28,008 nucleotides of DNA from a virus. Positions 1-6,126 of the stretch are shown one piece after another. The notes below the pieces were generated by a model that was not told the origin of the DNA, did not search any database, and saw nothing but the letters and a program-made list of their open reading frames with translations. Numbering within the stretch: position 1 is the stretch's first letter; the number at the start of each line of letters is the position of its first letter. The stretch covers positions 1 through 28,008 of the IMG/VR virus record IMGVR_UViG_3300048110_000029; one strand, written 5' to 3'. The translations under genes and the position numbers were made by a program.

Positions 1-584
1 CCAGTGTGTTCTGTCCCTTTGGGTGTAATCTGTCCGCTTCTTTCCGATGCGCTTCCATTGAGGCATGTATTGTCGCTACAGTTGGGGTAGGCAATAATCC
101 AGACCCTATCTCTGTGATGGTGCGCGCTAAGTTCGGAAGCTGATATACAGTGCCACTCCGCATCATACCCGATCTTGGAAATATCCCAGAGAACTCGCTT
201 AAACCAAGCTCCCCGTTCTCCATTAAGCAGGTTTGGGACGTTTTCAAAGATGGCGTATTGGGGTCGAAGCTCCCCAAGCAAACGGGCGCACTCTGACCAT
301 AGGCCGCTTCGCGTTCCGTCTTGTATTCCTGCCTGATTTCCTGAGACTGATATGTCTTGGCAGGGGAAGCCGCCTGTAATGACATCGACTCCAATTCCGT
401 CTGTAGCCAATCGGTCTGCTGTGATTGTTCTAACGTCGTCATAAATGGGAACCCGTGGCCAATTTTTAGCTAATACTTTCTGAGCGTATGGCTCTATTTC
501 GCAAAACGCCACAGTCTCAAAGCCTGCGCGTTCTAGTCCAAGCGTAAAGCCGCCAATGCCTGCAAATAAATCTAATACTTTCAT
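1..584 (-). CDS. C5-cytosine DNA methyltransferase, C-terminal part outside window
   Basis: This gene methylates cytosine at C5 in a specific DNA site, probably to protect phage DNA from host restriction. The frame is open from an ATG at 582-584 to position 1, giving 194 residues. The motifs appear in the expected order: motif I DLFAGIGGF (residues 5-13), motif IV GGFPCQDIS with catalytic Cys75, motif VI ENV (114-116) and motif VIII HHRDRVWII (156-164). The target recognition domain and motifs IX-X, normally another 100-250 residues, lie beyond the window. A weak GGA ribosome site sits 5-8 bases before the ATG. It is the last gene of the unidirectional early block, and the 104-base gap upstream shows no clear promoter. 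No restriction nuclease partner is visible, so an orphan phage methylase is the simplest reading. The family is certain; the specificity cannot be read. Confidence 0.95.
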   Translation of the reverse strand, partial: MKVLDLFAGIGGFTLGLERAGFETVAFCEIEPYAQKVLAKNWPRVPIYDDVRTITADRLATDGIGVDVITGGFPCQDISVSGNQAGIQDGTRSGLWSECARLLGELRPQYAIFENVPNLLNGERGAWFKRVLWDISKIGYDAEWHCISASELSAHHHRDRVWIIAYPNCSDNTCLNGSASERSGQITPKGTEHT

Positions 585-688
585 GCTTCCAACTTACAGG
601 CCAGCTTTATCCCTTGCAAGCACTTTTTTATCTTATTGGGCAAATAATGAGGGGGTAGGTGTGCAATGCGACAATCGTGACATTTCAA

Positions 689-877
689 TCACCCGTAGTA
701 GCGGGCAATCTCTGCGACGAATTGGTCTTCGTTAGGATGGCGTGAGAGGCGCTTGAGGTAGGTTTCCTCATCAACGCCTTTCTCTCTGCCTAGTCGAGCA
801 AGTAGCTCTGCGGTTTTGTCAGTAACGACGATGTGGTGCCGCTCTGCAAAATACTGCCGTTGGCTCTGTACACACAT
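689..877 (-). CDS. Small conserved-looking protein, unknown function
   Basis: This 62-residue protein is charged and probably helical. It has no motif I recognise, no signal peptide and no membrane segment. A GAGGAG-like ribosome site lies 7 bases before the ATG, which supports it as a real gene. It stands between the HNH-type nuclease gene (ends at 921, a 43-base gap) and the methyltransferase gene, on the same strand. The C-terminal half contains many Asp, Glu, Arg and Lys residues and ends in ARYYG. Function cannot be assigned. Confidence 0.6.
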   Translation of the reverse strand: MCVQSQRQYFAERHHIVVTDKTAELLARLGREKGVDEETYLKRLSRHPNEDQFVAEIARYYG

Positions 878-920
878 GACAACACTCCTCTGTTGCCCTG
901 TAATTATAGCATAGAGGCAA

Positions 921-1304
921 TCAGTTATACGAAACTATGACGTACTCGGGGTTCTGCTCTTTCTTGCGTACTTCTTCGCGGTAGTGCTTGGCTATCTCAT
1001 CGCGCACGGCTTTGTTCTCTTTCAGGATGCCCCTGCACTTCTCGGTCAGTATCTCGAGGTGACCTGCGCCTAGCTCTACCTCCAGAAAGCCGCTGAAGCT
1101 CAAAGGGTTCTCGGTCATTACGCGGTGATGGTGGTGGCAAAGCGTGACTGCGTTGTCCATGGAATATCTTACAATCTTACGCCGCCTGCCGTAGATATGT
1201 GCGCACTCGAGTGACTGGTCGGTGCCACATACCAGGCACGCGCCATCCCTAGCTCTTACTGCCTTGCTAAACCAGATGTCAGCGTTTGTGCGCTTGATTG
1301 CCAT
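921..1304 (-). CDS. HNH/NinG (Rap)-like recombination endonuclease
   Basis: This is a likely Zn-stabilised HNH nuclease of 127 residues, of the kind that resolves branched recombination or replication intermediates in lambdoid phages (NinG/Rap). The sequence shows a CLVC zinc knuckle (Cys23, Cys26), CAH (Cys34, His36), a central Asn51 and CHHHHR (Cys56 to His60), which is the usual HNH order. The longer frame starts at 1391, but the text before Met30 overlaps the zinc-ribbon gene and looks non-coding, so the start is placed at 1302-1304. The ribosome site there is weak (AAGAG). It overlaps the upstream zinc-ribbon gene by 26 bases. A NinB-like gene lies about 1.5 kb upstream in the same operon, matching the lambda nin-region pairing. 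A generic HNH homing-type nuclease is the alternative. Confidence 0.7.
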   Translation of the reverse strand: MAIKRTNADIWFSKAVRARDGACLVCGTDQSLECAHIYGRRRKIVRYSMDNAVTLCHHHHRVMTENPLSFSGFLEVELGAGHLEILTEKCRGILKENKAVRDEIAKHYREEVRKKEQNPEYVIVSYN

Positions 1305-1443
1305 AGTAGGTCTCTTTAGTAAATTGACGCTCACGCAGTATGGCCTTTTCCCAGTTGCCACACTCGCAAAACCATCCTCGTAGTTTGCCATTGTCGCCAG
1401 TAAATTGAGGATCCATACCCTTACCGCAATCAGTGCATTTCAC
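1279..1443 (-). CDS. Small zinc-ribbon protein
   Basis: This 54-residue protein has a CTDC knuckle (Cys3, Cys6) and a CEC pair (Cys26, Cys28), so it probably binds one zinc ion. The start used is a GTG at 1441-1443, which places the first Cys pair at the N-terminus. Starting at the ATG at 1551 would run through 36 residues fully overlapping the neighbouring gene, which is unlikely. No strong ribosome site is visible, so translation is probably coupled: the gene overlaps the upstream gene by 14 bases and the downstream nuclease gene by 26 bases. Small zinc-ribbon proteins of this sort are common in phage early operons and often bind nucleic acid. No function can be assigned. Confidence 0.55.
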   Translation of the reverse strand: MKCTDCGKGMDPQFTGDNGKLRGWFCECGNWEKAILRERQFTKETYYGNQAHKR

Positions 1444-1675
1444 GGGGTGTTGTCCAGTCGTCAATAGTAGTGAGAAGCGCCGTGAGCCATGACGTTGTAA
1501 AAGAGTCGATATCGACATCAATAGTAATCCCCTCGGGACAAGCGACCTCAATGTAAACGTCGGTCATGTCTTCGTTTCGCATGTTAGTTGTCGCCGCTGT
1601 TATCGCATCCACCCTGCAAACCACTTGCCCGCCGTCAGGTAGTGGCATAGAGAGGATCGGCATTTTTTCTATCAC
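1430..1675 (-). CDS. Small hypothetical protein
   Basis: This 81-residue protein starts at a GTG (1673-1675) that shares GTGA with the stop of the metallophosphoesterase gene. A GAGG ribosome site lies 7 bases before it, inside the end of that gene, so translation is very probably coupled. A longer frame from 1741 would overlap the upstream gene by 70 bases and is less likely. The sequence looks like a compact beta-rich protein followed by a helical C-terminus with several Trp and Thr residues. I do not recognise a family. Confidence 0.6.
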   Translation of the reverse strand: MIEKMPILSMPLPDGGQVVCRVDAITAATTNMRNEDMTDVYIEVACPEGITIDVDIDSFTTSWLTALLTTIDDWTTPREMH

Positions 1676-2832
1676 TGTAGTGCCTCGATACCGACCTTGA
1701 ATCGGCTGAACTCGCCGTGCTCTTTGTCTAATACTACACAACTAATCGACCGCTGTGAGCCATAGCCAGCACCTGAGTGCCAAGAATCTGGAGGCGGGAG
1801 TACGGACCAGCTCTCCCACGTAAGCCCGCCTAGCTCTTCTGATTGCTTATGGTGGATATGACCTGTCCATGCAAAGCGATACTTTGTGCGCCCCCACTCC
1901 TGCGCATAGTCGCGTGTGATTGCCTCATACAGTTGGCGAGTGCGTATCTTGTCGCCGTGATGCGTAATCACAAAGTTATTGCCCCATTCAAAGTGGATGA
2001 ACTTGCTGAAGTTGTCGAACACCTTCACGCGCTTGTCTTTCTCATAGTACATGCGGAGCATTTCGTTTAGCCACAAAGAGGCGTCAGGGTCGTGGTTACC
2101 GCGAGCGTTGATTAGCCATACTTCATCATACTGCTGGAGCATACGAGTGACGATAATCTGGAAAAGGTTACCTGCGGCGCGTATGGTCTTGCCTGCTCTG
2201 CCGTCTACGTCCAAGGCTGTTCCTGCGCCCGTCTCGCCCTTTAAGTTATTAGCGTGAATCATGTCGCCGACATTTAGCAAAACGCCTACAGAGCAATCGC
2301 CAGTGCTCTGCATAAGCTTATCGACGCCCTTGATGAGTGTGTCTTGCGCTATCTGCAAATCCCAAGGGTCGCTACCTGTTTCGGGTGACCACGCCAGCAT
2401 TCCGAGGTGATGGTCGCCGACGATAGTGACCGCCATGCGGTCTTTCTGCTTCTTGGCTTTGCTTTTCTTTACAGGCTTTGCCAGTCCCTGCAACTCGTCC
2501 TTAAGCCCAGCTTTGAAGTGGTCAAGTGCAACTTGTAGTGCATGCTCTGCGTCCGACTGGCTTTTAACCCACTGTGAGACGAGTCTCCCTTCGTCGTTGT
2601 ATAGACTTGAGACACCCTTCACCGTATACCCAGAAGGGACGGGGTGCGTGTAGTCATGCTCGGGGCTGTATCCTTGTTTCGCGGCTACTGCCCTAACCGC
2701 TTCAAGGTGCCCTCTTACAGTGCCACGACCCAAGCCCAGCTCTTTAGCTATATCTCGCTGGCTTTGGCCTTCTTCTACTCGGCCGACAACTTCTCTCTGC
2801 CTTTCGGTCTTGCAAAACTGCAATAGGCTCAT
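1672..2832 (-). CDS. HTH-metallophosphoesterase fusion (calcineurin-like phosphoesterase)
   Basis: This 386-residue protein joins an N-terminal helix-turn-helix (about residues 24-46, SQRDIAKELGLGRGTVRGHL) to a C-terminal calcineurin-like metallophosphoesterase. All metal-binding motifs are present: GDHH (Asp140, His142), GD (Asp190), GNHD (Asn246, His247), HHGD (His292) and GHIH (His325, His327). The intervening stretch (about 110-132) is rich in lysine and probably a linker. The start at 2830-2832 is just after the stop of the NinB-like gene; the longer frame from 2904 overlaps that gene. Relatives include Mre11/SbcD-type nucleases and phage phosphoesterases that act on DNA or nucleotides. 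The HTH suggests DNA targeting. Its place in a recombination operon favours a DNA substrate, but the substrate is inference. Confidence 0.85.
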   Translation of the reverse strand: MSLLQFCKTERQREVVGRVEEGQSQRDIAKELGLGRGTVRGHLEAVRAVAAKQGYSPEHDYTHPVPSGYTVKGVSSLYNDEGRLVSQWVKSQSDAEHALQVALDHFKAGLKDELQGLAKPVKKSKAKKQKDRMAVTIVGDHHLGMLAWSPETGSDPWDLQIAQDTLIKGVDKLMQSTGDCSVGVLLNVGDMIHANNLKGETGAGTALDVDGRAGKTIRAAGNLFQIIVTRMLQQYDEVWLINARGNHDPDASLWLNEMLRMYYEKDKRVKVFDNFSKFIHFEWGNNFVITHHGDKIRTRQLYEAITRDYAQEWGRTKYRFAWTGHIHHKQSEELGGLTWESWSVLPPPDSWHSGAGYGSQRSISCVVLDKEHGEFSRFKVGIEALQ

Positions 2833-2834
2833 GC

Positions 2835-3272
2835 CTACCCCCCCAGTTTTGAATACTCCGAATTTTGAGGCTTTGTGAGTTTGACCCCCAGGTCTATACA
2901 CCACGCCTCTACTTGTTGCATGAAGTATAGCATTTCTCCGCGATCTAGCGTCGAAGTGCCGCGTACCTGTGCGGGTATAGTCGTTTTGCCCACTTCTACG
3001 TCTTCGGTTCCAAGGAACTTATATTTCAGCATGAGCTTCAATTCGTCCTCAGTACCTGTAAAGCCGCCTCGCTTTTTAAAGTGCCGAGTCATGTCCCTTA
3101 CCCACACATGGAAAAGGTCGTTTTGACTAAGCGAGCGACGTGGCTTGTACTCCTTTACCTGCCACGCTACAGGTTTTTCCCAGCACCATTCCGTTTCAAG
3201 AAATTTCTTGAAGGCTTCCATGCGGTCTTTGATTTCGATTGGATCTTTGATCAACCAGAACTCACCCATCAT
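2835..3272 (-). CDS. ninB: NinB (Orf)-like recombination protein
   Basis: This 145-residue protein is close to the usual length of the lambda NinB/Orf family. That family binds single-stranded DNA and helps load annealing or recombinase proteins (RecFOR-like function). The family signature RSLSQNDLFHVW (residues 46-57) is present, followed by a basic, helical segment. It begins with an ATG sharing ATGA with the stop of the PD-(D/E)XK gene, so it is translationally coupled. It ends 2 bases before the HTH-phosphoesterase gene. Presence beside an SSB-like protein, a putative annealing protein and a NinG-like nuclease supports a recombination role. The call rests on the motif and length rather than a full alignment. 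Confidence 0.75.
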   Translation of the reverse strand: MMGEFWLIKDPIEIKDRMEAFKKFLETEWCWEKPVAWQVKEYKPRRSLSQNDLFHVWVRDMTRHFKKRGGFTGTEDELKLMLKYKFLGTEDVEVGKTTIPAQVRGTSTLDRGEMLYFMQQVEAWCIDLGVKLTKPQNSEYSKLGG

Positions 3273-3787
3273 TTTTGCGCCTTATTCCGTCTTTTCATCA
3301 AATTTAGCCACAGCCACTCTATGGGCTGTATGTCTTTCACCTCCATCACCAGCCTCTCGCCGTGTCCAAAGTTTTTGCGATAGCAATGCCGTTCGAAGTC
3401 TGTGCGCGTATATGCGCCGTTAATTCTTACAACCGCAGGGTCTGATGTAGCACCAACCAAAACTGCAACGTCTGATTTGAATTTAGCCATGCTGTCAAAA
3501 ATCAACGGGCCAAACTCCTTATTAGTAAACTTCACGTCAATAGCTACGTTATCAAGCCAAAGATCAACACCGCCATCGGTCATGACGTTTATAGCTGGTA
3601 ACTCAATATCGAAAAGACGAGCTATAGCAATCTCCGCCTTATAACCCATGATATTGGCGTCAACTCTGCTCTGCTTTTCGTTCTCTAGCCGTGGCTTAAA
3701 TCCCATGAGTTTCTCGCACAGCGCCACCGTATCTCTTCCCATGCACTCGGCCAAAAGCAAATCCTTACGACTAAGGCGGAACTTCAT
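3269..3787 (-). CDS. PD-(D/E)XK superfamily nuclease-like protein
   Basis: This 172-residue protein carries the pattern expected of a PD-(D/E)XK nuclease: a helix with Glu52 (GYKAEIAIARLF), then GGVDLW with Asp75, then IDVKF with Asp84-x-Lys86. The spacing of 9 residues between the Asp and the DxK motif is normal for the fold. No recognition or helicase domain is attached, so it is a minimal single-domain enzyme. The start shares ATGA with the preceding gene and the end shares ATGA with the NinB-like gene. Possible roles are a recombination exonuclease, a Holliday junction nuclease or host-DNA degradation. The fold is well supported; the substrate is not. Confidence 0.7.
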   Translation of the reverse strand: MKFRLSRKDLLLAECMGRDTVALCEKLMGFKPRLENEKQSRVDANIMGYKAEIAIARLFDIELPAINVMTDGGVDLWLDNVAIDVKFTNKEFGPLIFDSMAKFKSDVAVLVGATSDPAVVRINGAYTRTDFERHCYRKNFGHGERLVMEVKDIQPIEWLWLNLMKRRNKAQK

Positions 3788-4158
3788 CGCGTCACCCTCT
3801 CACCTTCAAACGTAACGTACTGCCCGTATTTCTGAAGGCACAATTCGCGGAACTTTTCGCTCTGCATGAAGTCGTGTGTGCCTTCGTCAAGCTTAGTCCA
3901 TCGTTTATAAGGCAACTGCCCGCTTTGCTCTTGTGCTTTTTGAGCGAACGGAGAAATACCTTTTTCCATTTGAGCGGCTTTTTTCAGCCAGTTGTTTACA
4001 AATGACTTGCAGTTTTTCTTGCGTCTCGCAGGGTTGGCATCTACCCAGCACTCAGCGGCGTCATACTCAGCATAAACATCGACGCTTGGATATGCGTGTT
4101 GCCACTTGATAAAATCCTCATCCTCTGGAAACCAATCCTCGCCGTGAAAGTCTTTCAT
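3784..4158 (-). CDS. Small protein resembling the C-terminal part of phage replication proteins
   Basis: This 124-residue protein has an N-terminal acidic stretch, then a helical block around residues 30-65 (ECWVDANPARRKKNCK, then FVNNWLKKA). Phage replication initiator and helicase-loader proteins often carry a similar W..NP.RRKK...F..NWL block near their C-terminus, where the winged-helix domain would precede it. That N-terminal domain is absent here. An AAGGAG ribosome site lies before the ATG. It is the first gene after the 392-base control region and is coupled to the nuclease gene by ATGA. A DNA-replication accessory role is inference from motif and position. Confidence 0.5.
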   Translation of the reverse strand: MKDFHGEDWFPEDEDFIKWQHAYPSVDVYAEYDAAECWVDANPARRKKNCKSFVNNWLKKAAQMEKGISPFAQKAQEQSGQLPYKRWTKLDEGTHDFMQSEKFRELCLQKYGQYVTFEGERVTR

Positions 4159-4181
4159 ACCCTTCTCCTTTTTTCAGACAA

Positions 4182-4225
4182 TAGGGATCATTAGAGGACG
4201 ACTGTTGCCCTATACACGATCCCTA
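4182..4225 (-). repeat. 8-bp inverted repeat in leader of replication-type gene
   Basis: The arms TAGGGATC (4182-4189) and GATCCCTA (4218-4225) are perfect complements separated by 28 bases. In a minus-strand message they would form a stem shortly before the ribosome site of the gene starting at 4158. No U-run follows, so it is not a terminator. A leader structure or a protein-binding dyad are both possible. Confidence 0.4.
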
Positions 4226-4431
4226 GCTAGTCCATTATTCATACAGTATCAGTGCAGATCATTAACGGCTCTGTCATCACCGCGCCCTTACTACATGGCA
4301 ACGTAACCACTGTTTGTCCCCGTCCTCAAAGGTCGTAGGAATAACTCGGCTTTCTTGAGCGACTGCACCTGAGACAGCACTATTTAACTAGGCTCGACTA
4401 GGCGTGTTTAGAAAGGAATAGGGGTGATAGG

Positions 4432-4459
4432 TATACAGACAGCTAGATTGCTGTATAAT
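4432..4459 (+). promoter_or_regulatory. Plus-strand promoter candidate
   Basis: A perfect TATAAT lies at 4454-4459, with TATACA (4 of 6 matches to TTGACA) at 4432-4437 and a 16-base spacer. Transcription would begin near 4466 and run away from the minus-strand genes' direction. It is followed within 95 bases by a strong terminator in the same orientation, which supports a short transcript unit. Confidence 0.45.
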
Positions 4460-4463
4460 TTTC

Positions 4464-4488
4464 CCTATCCTTTGCACGCAAACATAGG
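4464..4488. promoter_or_regulatory. Operator-like dyad at predicted transcription start
   Basis: The arms CCTAT and ATAGG (4464-4468, 4484-4488) enclose inner arms TTTGC and GCAAA (4471-4475, 4478-4482), giving a 25-bp nearly symmetric site. It overlaps the predicted start of the plus-strand transcript. The neighbouring gene (4551-4763) encodes a small Cro/C1-type HTH protein, so a repressor site is a reasonable guess. The same bases could instead form the first hairpin of the RNA. Confidence 0.35.
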
Positions 4489-4552
4489 ATGCCACAAGCG
4501 TAAACCCTTCCGCAAGTGGTCTAGCCCCGTTTCCTCGACGGGGCTTTTTTTT
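4466..4552 (+). ncRNA. Putative structured small RNA on the strand opposite to all genes
   Basis: The predicted transcript is about 87 bases long and has three consecutive hairpins. The first pairs ATCCT (4467-4471) with AGGAT (4486-4490), with TTGC/GCAA inside. The second pairs CCAC (4492-4495) with GTGG (4516-4519) and GCG (4498-4500) with CGC (4511-4513), separated by a symmetric AA/AA internal loop. The third is the terminator stem at 4523-4545. A TATAAT box lies 7 bases upstream of the predicted start. It contains no useful reading frame and does not fold as a tRNA. I do not recognise an RNA family; an antisense or regulatory role is inference. Confidence 0.45.
4523..4552 (+). terminator. 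Rho-independent terminator, plus strand
   Basis: A perfect 8-bp stem AGCCCCGT/ACGGGGCT (4523-4530, 4538-4545) with a 7-base loop is followed by a run of eight T on the plus strand (4545-4552). On the minus strand no T-run follows the stem, so it serves plus-strand transcription only. It overlaps the stop codon of the HTH gene by two bases. Confidence 0.8.
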
Positions 4553-4763
4553 ACCTCCCCAATCTCTCAAACTCATCCAGGGACAAGTTGAGTCTGTTAG
4601 CTAACTGAACAACCAGCGAGAATTTCATGTCGTCCTTATGCCGCCATCTACAGACAGCGACATTGCCAACACCAAACTCCTTTGCCAGCTCCTCATTACT
4701 CACGCCTGCAAGTGCTTGCGCCTTCTTGAGTGCGCGGCCTGTACTAGAAAGGCAGGTCATCAT
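4551..4763 (-). CDS. Small Cro/C1-type helix-turn-helix protein
   Basis: This 70-residue protein has a single helix-turn-helix (about residues 22-42, SNEELAKEFGVGNVAVCRWR) of the Cro/XRE type, followed by a helix that would complete the fold. It probably binds DNA as a small regulator. Two consecutive ATG codons start it, and an AAGGAG site lies 4-7 bases upstream, so either can be used. It overlaps the SSB-like gene by 20 bases. It sits immediately next to the non-coding control region with dyads, which are natural candidate targets. No C-terminal dimer or cleavage domain is present, so it is not an SOS-cleaved repressor. Confidence 0.75.
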   Translation of the reverse strand: MMTCLSSTGRALKKAQALAGVSNEELAKEFGVGNVAVCRWRHKDDMKFSLVVQLANRLNLSLDEFERLGR

Positions 4764-5004
4764 CCAGCTCCTTAGTTTGTAGTGATTGACGCGCCTGTTG
4801 CATACCCTGACTATGGACTTGCTCCTTAGCCGTCGTGCTGAGAGACATAAAGGTATTACCGTTCTTGTCCTTCTTTAGCCACGCTGACAGCCAAAACTCG
4901 GTGCCATTGCCATCGGTATAGCTACCCTTGTAGTCAGGGTGCGTGTCCTTTTCCTTGCGGTCGTTCTTAAACAAGACTCCGCGATTGCTGTTGTCATACT
5001 GCAT
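4744..5004 (-). CDS. SSB-like small protein with acidic DDDLPF tail
   Basis: This 86-residue protein has a beta-rich core with NRGVLFKNDRKEKDTHPDYKG and EFWLSAWLKK segments, followed by a flexible Gln-rich linker and the acidic tail DDDLPF. That tail matches the C-terminal tip of bacterial SSB proteins, which docks partner proteins. The core is shorter than a canonical OB-fold SSB (about 110 residues). Similar short proteins occur in many phages. A GGAGG site lies 8 bases before the ATG at 5002-5004, better than the ATG at 5019. It follows the putative annealing protein by one base, so the two are probably partners. Confidence 0.65.
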   Translation of the reverse strand: MQYDNSNRGVLFKNDRKEKDTHPDYKGSYTDGNGTEFWLSAWLKKDKNGNTFMSLSTTAKEQVHSQGMQQARQSLQTKELDDDLPF

Positions 5005-5005
5005 C

Positions 5006-5617
5006 TTACTTCCCTCCATTCGGGTTTTGCTTCATGCACTTAACCTCGTACGTTGTGAATACCCCGCCCTTTGTATAGGCGCGGCTAAACTTCTTTTTGA
5101 CCTCGTTGGGTGTCTCTTCAATGATGCACCGCAACGTGTCCCACTCTTCATTGGCTACTGCCGATTTAATGCTCGCAACAAAGTCAAAGTGTTCGTCGAT
5201 TGCATGGACGTAGGCAATAAACTGAGCCTCAATAGAGTCGGTAAATTCGTCCGCCTCTTCCTCTGAGTACGTGTCCCCAGCAACGCCCAACAGCTTGAGA
5301 ATTACTCGGTCTTTTGCCCGCTTCTCAGCCATCGCAAACGGATAATCGTTGCGGCAATTCTTGGAAGACACCTCACCAATAGACCATTCTTGCCTGTCAC
5401 CTAAGCGACCTGTCACCTGAATAACCACCTCTTTGCTTGCAGGGTTACTTAGTAAATGCACAGGCGCATCGAACTGAATGCCCTTGTTGGCGGCAATCTT
5501 CTCTAGCGCCTTATGGAGGACAACGGGCGTGCCATGACAATCCCATGTTGCAGACCCTACAGTCTCGTCAACATCTTTCAGCGCCTTCTCTAGCGCCTCG
5601 GGAATTTTATTAGCCAT
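5006..5617 (-). CDS. Putative ssDNA annealing protein (Erf/Rad52-type)
   Basis: This 203-residue protein contains GRLGDRQEWSIGEVSSKN and YPFAMAEKRAKDRVILKLLG around residues 70-112, followed by YSEEEADEF. This Gly-rich beta region followed by a conserved A-E-K-R-A-DR helix is what phage Erf/Rad52-like single-strand annealing proteins usually show. The C-terminal 70 residues look like a separate helical tail. The start is a TAATG junction with a strong AAGGAGG site 8 bases upstream. The next gene is an SSB-like protein, and NinB-like and nuclease genes follow in the same operon, which fits annealing-driven recombination. I cannot prove the fold without profile comparison. Confidence 0.5.
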   Translation of the reverse strand: MANKIPEALEKALKDVDETVGSATWDCHGTPVVLHKALEKIAANKGIQFDAPVHLLSNPASKEVVIQVTGRLGDRQEWSIGEVSSKNCRNDYPFAMAEKRAKDRVILKLLGVAGDTYSEEEADEFTDSIEAQFIAYVHAIDEHFDFVASIKSAVANEEWDTLRCIIEETPNEVKKKFSRAYTKGGVFTTYEVKCMKQNPNGGK

Positions 5618-5907
5618 TAGATGCCTCCTTGGTTTTCATAGTCGTAGGAATCGGCGTAGCCAGCGTTGTACGCTTCTGGCATACCGTCGCGGTGTCTGAT
5701 GCCTTCCTCTTGGTCAGTCCACCCTTTGATATAGTCTTGCTCTGCAAGCTCTAGGAAATCCGCTAGGCGGGCATCCATTGCCGCTTCGATAATCTGAAAC
5801 GGCTTAGGCTTGTAGACAGATAGGTTTTTTAGCTGGCCTACCAGCGAATCAAGCTCTTCTATTAGCTCGCCCTTGATAAGCTGTGGCTCTATGAATTGCT
5901 TAGTCAT
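5617..5907 (-). CDS. Hypothetical early protein
   Basis: This 96-residue protein has a helical first half with coiled-coil character and a Tyr-rich C-terminus (EAYNAGYADSYDYENQ). A strong AAGGAGG site precedes its ATG. It ends in a TAATG junction with the putative annealing protein, so the two are co-translated. No family is recognised. Confidence 0.6.
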   Translation of the reverse strand: MTKQFIEPQLIKGELIEELDSLVGQLKNLSVYKPKPFQIIEAAMDARLADFLELAEQDYIKGWTDQEEGIRHRDGMPEAYNAGYADSYDYENQGGI

Positions 5908-5918
5908 GGTTACCCTCC

Positions 5919-6110
5919 TTAAAATGATTCGCGTTCGAGATCAAGCACGTCGCCAATCATGGCGTCGTAAATTTGTCTTAGCTGAATAACAGATTGACCT
6001 TGGATGTCGGTCAGGTCGAAGTCACGATCAGCCTTGTTAAGCTCTGCTAAAGCCTCGTCGAGCTTGTCGAGTACCTCGTTGTACTGCACGATTTGATCGT
6101 CTAATTGCAT
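5919..6110 (-). CDS. Small acidic helical protein, first gene of early operon
   Basis: This 63-residue acidic protein has a Leu/Glu/Asp heptad-like pattern in its first 30 residues, which suggests a coiled coil. A GGGAG ribosome site lies about 7 bases before the ATG. It is the first gene after the 97-base gap that follows the lysis genes, so it probably lies just behind the early promoter. Function is unknown. Confidence 0.6.
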   Translation of the reverse strand: MQLDDQIVQYNEVLDKLDEALAELNKADRDFDLTDIQGQSVIQLRQIYDAMIGDVLDLERESF

Positions 6111-6126
6111 GGTTTTCTCCCTTCAC

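Larger units (their letters stand above)
4159..4550. promoter_or_regulatory. Intergenic control region
   Basis: This is the longest gene-free stretch in the window. It separates the small HTH gene (ends 4551) from the replication-type gene (starts 4158). The low-coordinate end holds an 8-bp inverted repeat (4182-4225) in the leader of the downstream message. The middle holds a pair of ACTAGGC heptamers (4387-4393 and 4397-4403) spaced ten bases apart. The high-coordinate end holds a plus-strand promoter, a dyad, and a structured RNA with terminator, all listed separately. No convincing protein frame is present. Such a region could be an operator region or a replication origin; I see too few repeats to choose. 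Confidence 0.55.

Noticed and set aside
585-688. Promoter before the methyltransferase
   Set aside because: Only scattered TTGC and AT-rich segments are visible; no pair of boxes with normal spacing. The gene is probably read through from upstream.
2833-2904. Extended start of the HTH-phosphoesterase gene
   Set aside because: The extra 24 residues overlap the NinB-like gene fully. The start at 2832 directly follows the NinB stop.
4466-4552. tRNA or tmRNA in the control region
   Set aside because: The hairpins do not fit a cloverleaf: there is no acceptor stem joining the ends, no TTC-type loop and no CCA end. The final stem is a terminator.
4388-4576. 62-residue minus-strand open frame across the control region
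   Set aside because: It runs through the GC-rich terminator stem and the A/T tract and overlaps the HTH gene end. It has no ribosome site, and its composition does not look like a protein.
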